DNA of 5,316 bases from the NCBI GenBank assembly GCA_902475515.1, contig CABSAB010000127.1:1-5316 (forward strand), given 5' to 3'. Position 1 is the stretch's first letter. The number at the start of each line of letters is the position of its first letter. The translations under genes and the position numbers were made by a program. The notes beneath the pieces were generated by a model, which saw only the letters and a program-made list of their open reading frames with translations, searched no databases and had not been told where the DNA came from. The stretch is from an uncultured Eubacteriales bacterium. GTDB taxonomy: Bacteria; Bacillota; Clostridia; Oscillospirales; Oscillospiraceae. Shown piece after piece: positions 5,314 to 5,316 of this stretch.

Positions 5314-5316
5314 ATT

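Overview
The window looks like chromosomal DNA of a fairly GC-rich anaerobic Firmicute of class Clostridia, probably a gut Lachnospiraceae or Oscillospiraceae relative. The evidence is the very strong AAGGAGG-type ribosome binding sites, the ABC-transporter sugar-binding lipoprotein type, and remnants of the ParB-like and AbiEi-like genes common on conjugative elements of gut Clostridia. The taxonomic call is an inference from gene types and base composition; no rRNA or marker gene is present.

Left part (1-3095, plus strand, GC-rich, intact): the 3' end of a solute-binding protein gene of the oligosaccharide ABC transporter kind, a 13-bp intercistronic stem-loop, then three tightly packed tandem paralogues (735-1466, 1466-2149, 2164-3012). 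All three appear to be NTF2/SnoaL-like proteins with an unusual shared C-terminal tail. The genes abut (a 1-bp TGATG overlap, then a 14-bp gap), each has its own strong ribosome binding site, and a 15-bp stem-loop at 3060-3095 closes the group. The likely picture is one transcription unit: a binding protein captures a compound, and three small cone-fold proteins bind or transform it, or its non-sugar part, inside the cell. No substrate can be named from sequence.

Middle part (about 3096-4440, lower GC, scrambled): debris of a conjugative or mobilisable element. It holds a possible C-terminal scrap of an unknown gene; a ParB-like gene with a frameshift that is cut off at about 3559; and, convergent to it on the minus strand, an AbiEi-type (DUF6088-like) antitoxin gene. 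The antitoxin's partner toxin is missing, and its reading frame now runs on into antisense ParB sequence. A consensus extended -10 promoter drives the antitoxin gene. Beyond it lies a 115-bp cluster of six small hairpins that could be part of a transfer origin or element end.

Right part (about 4440-5316, minus strand): most of a GntP-family permease gene whose 3' end is lost at the hairpin cluster, so the transporter is probably dead. The window thus shows an intact accessory catabolic-looking operon, a decayed mobile-element scar, and a host gene broken at the far edge of that scar. The best candidate for undescribed biology is the triple NTF2-like operon; the best evidence for genome rearrangement is the ParB/antitoxin junction.
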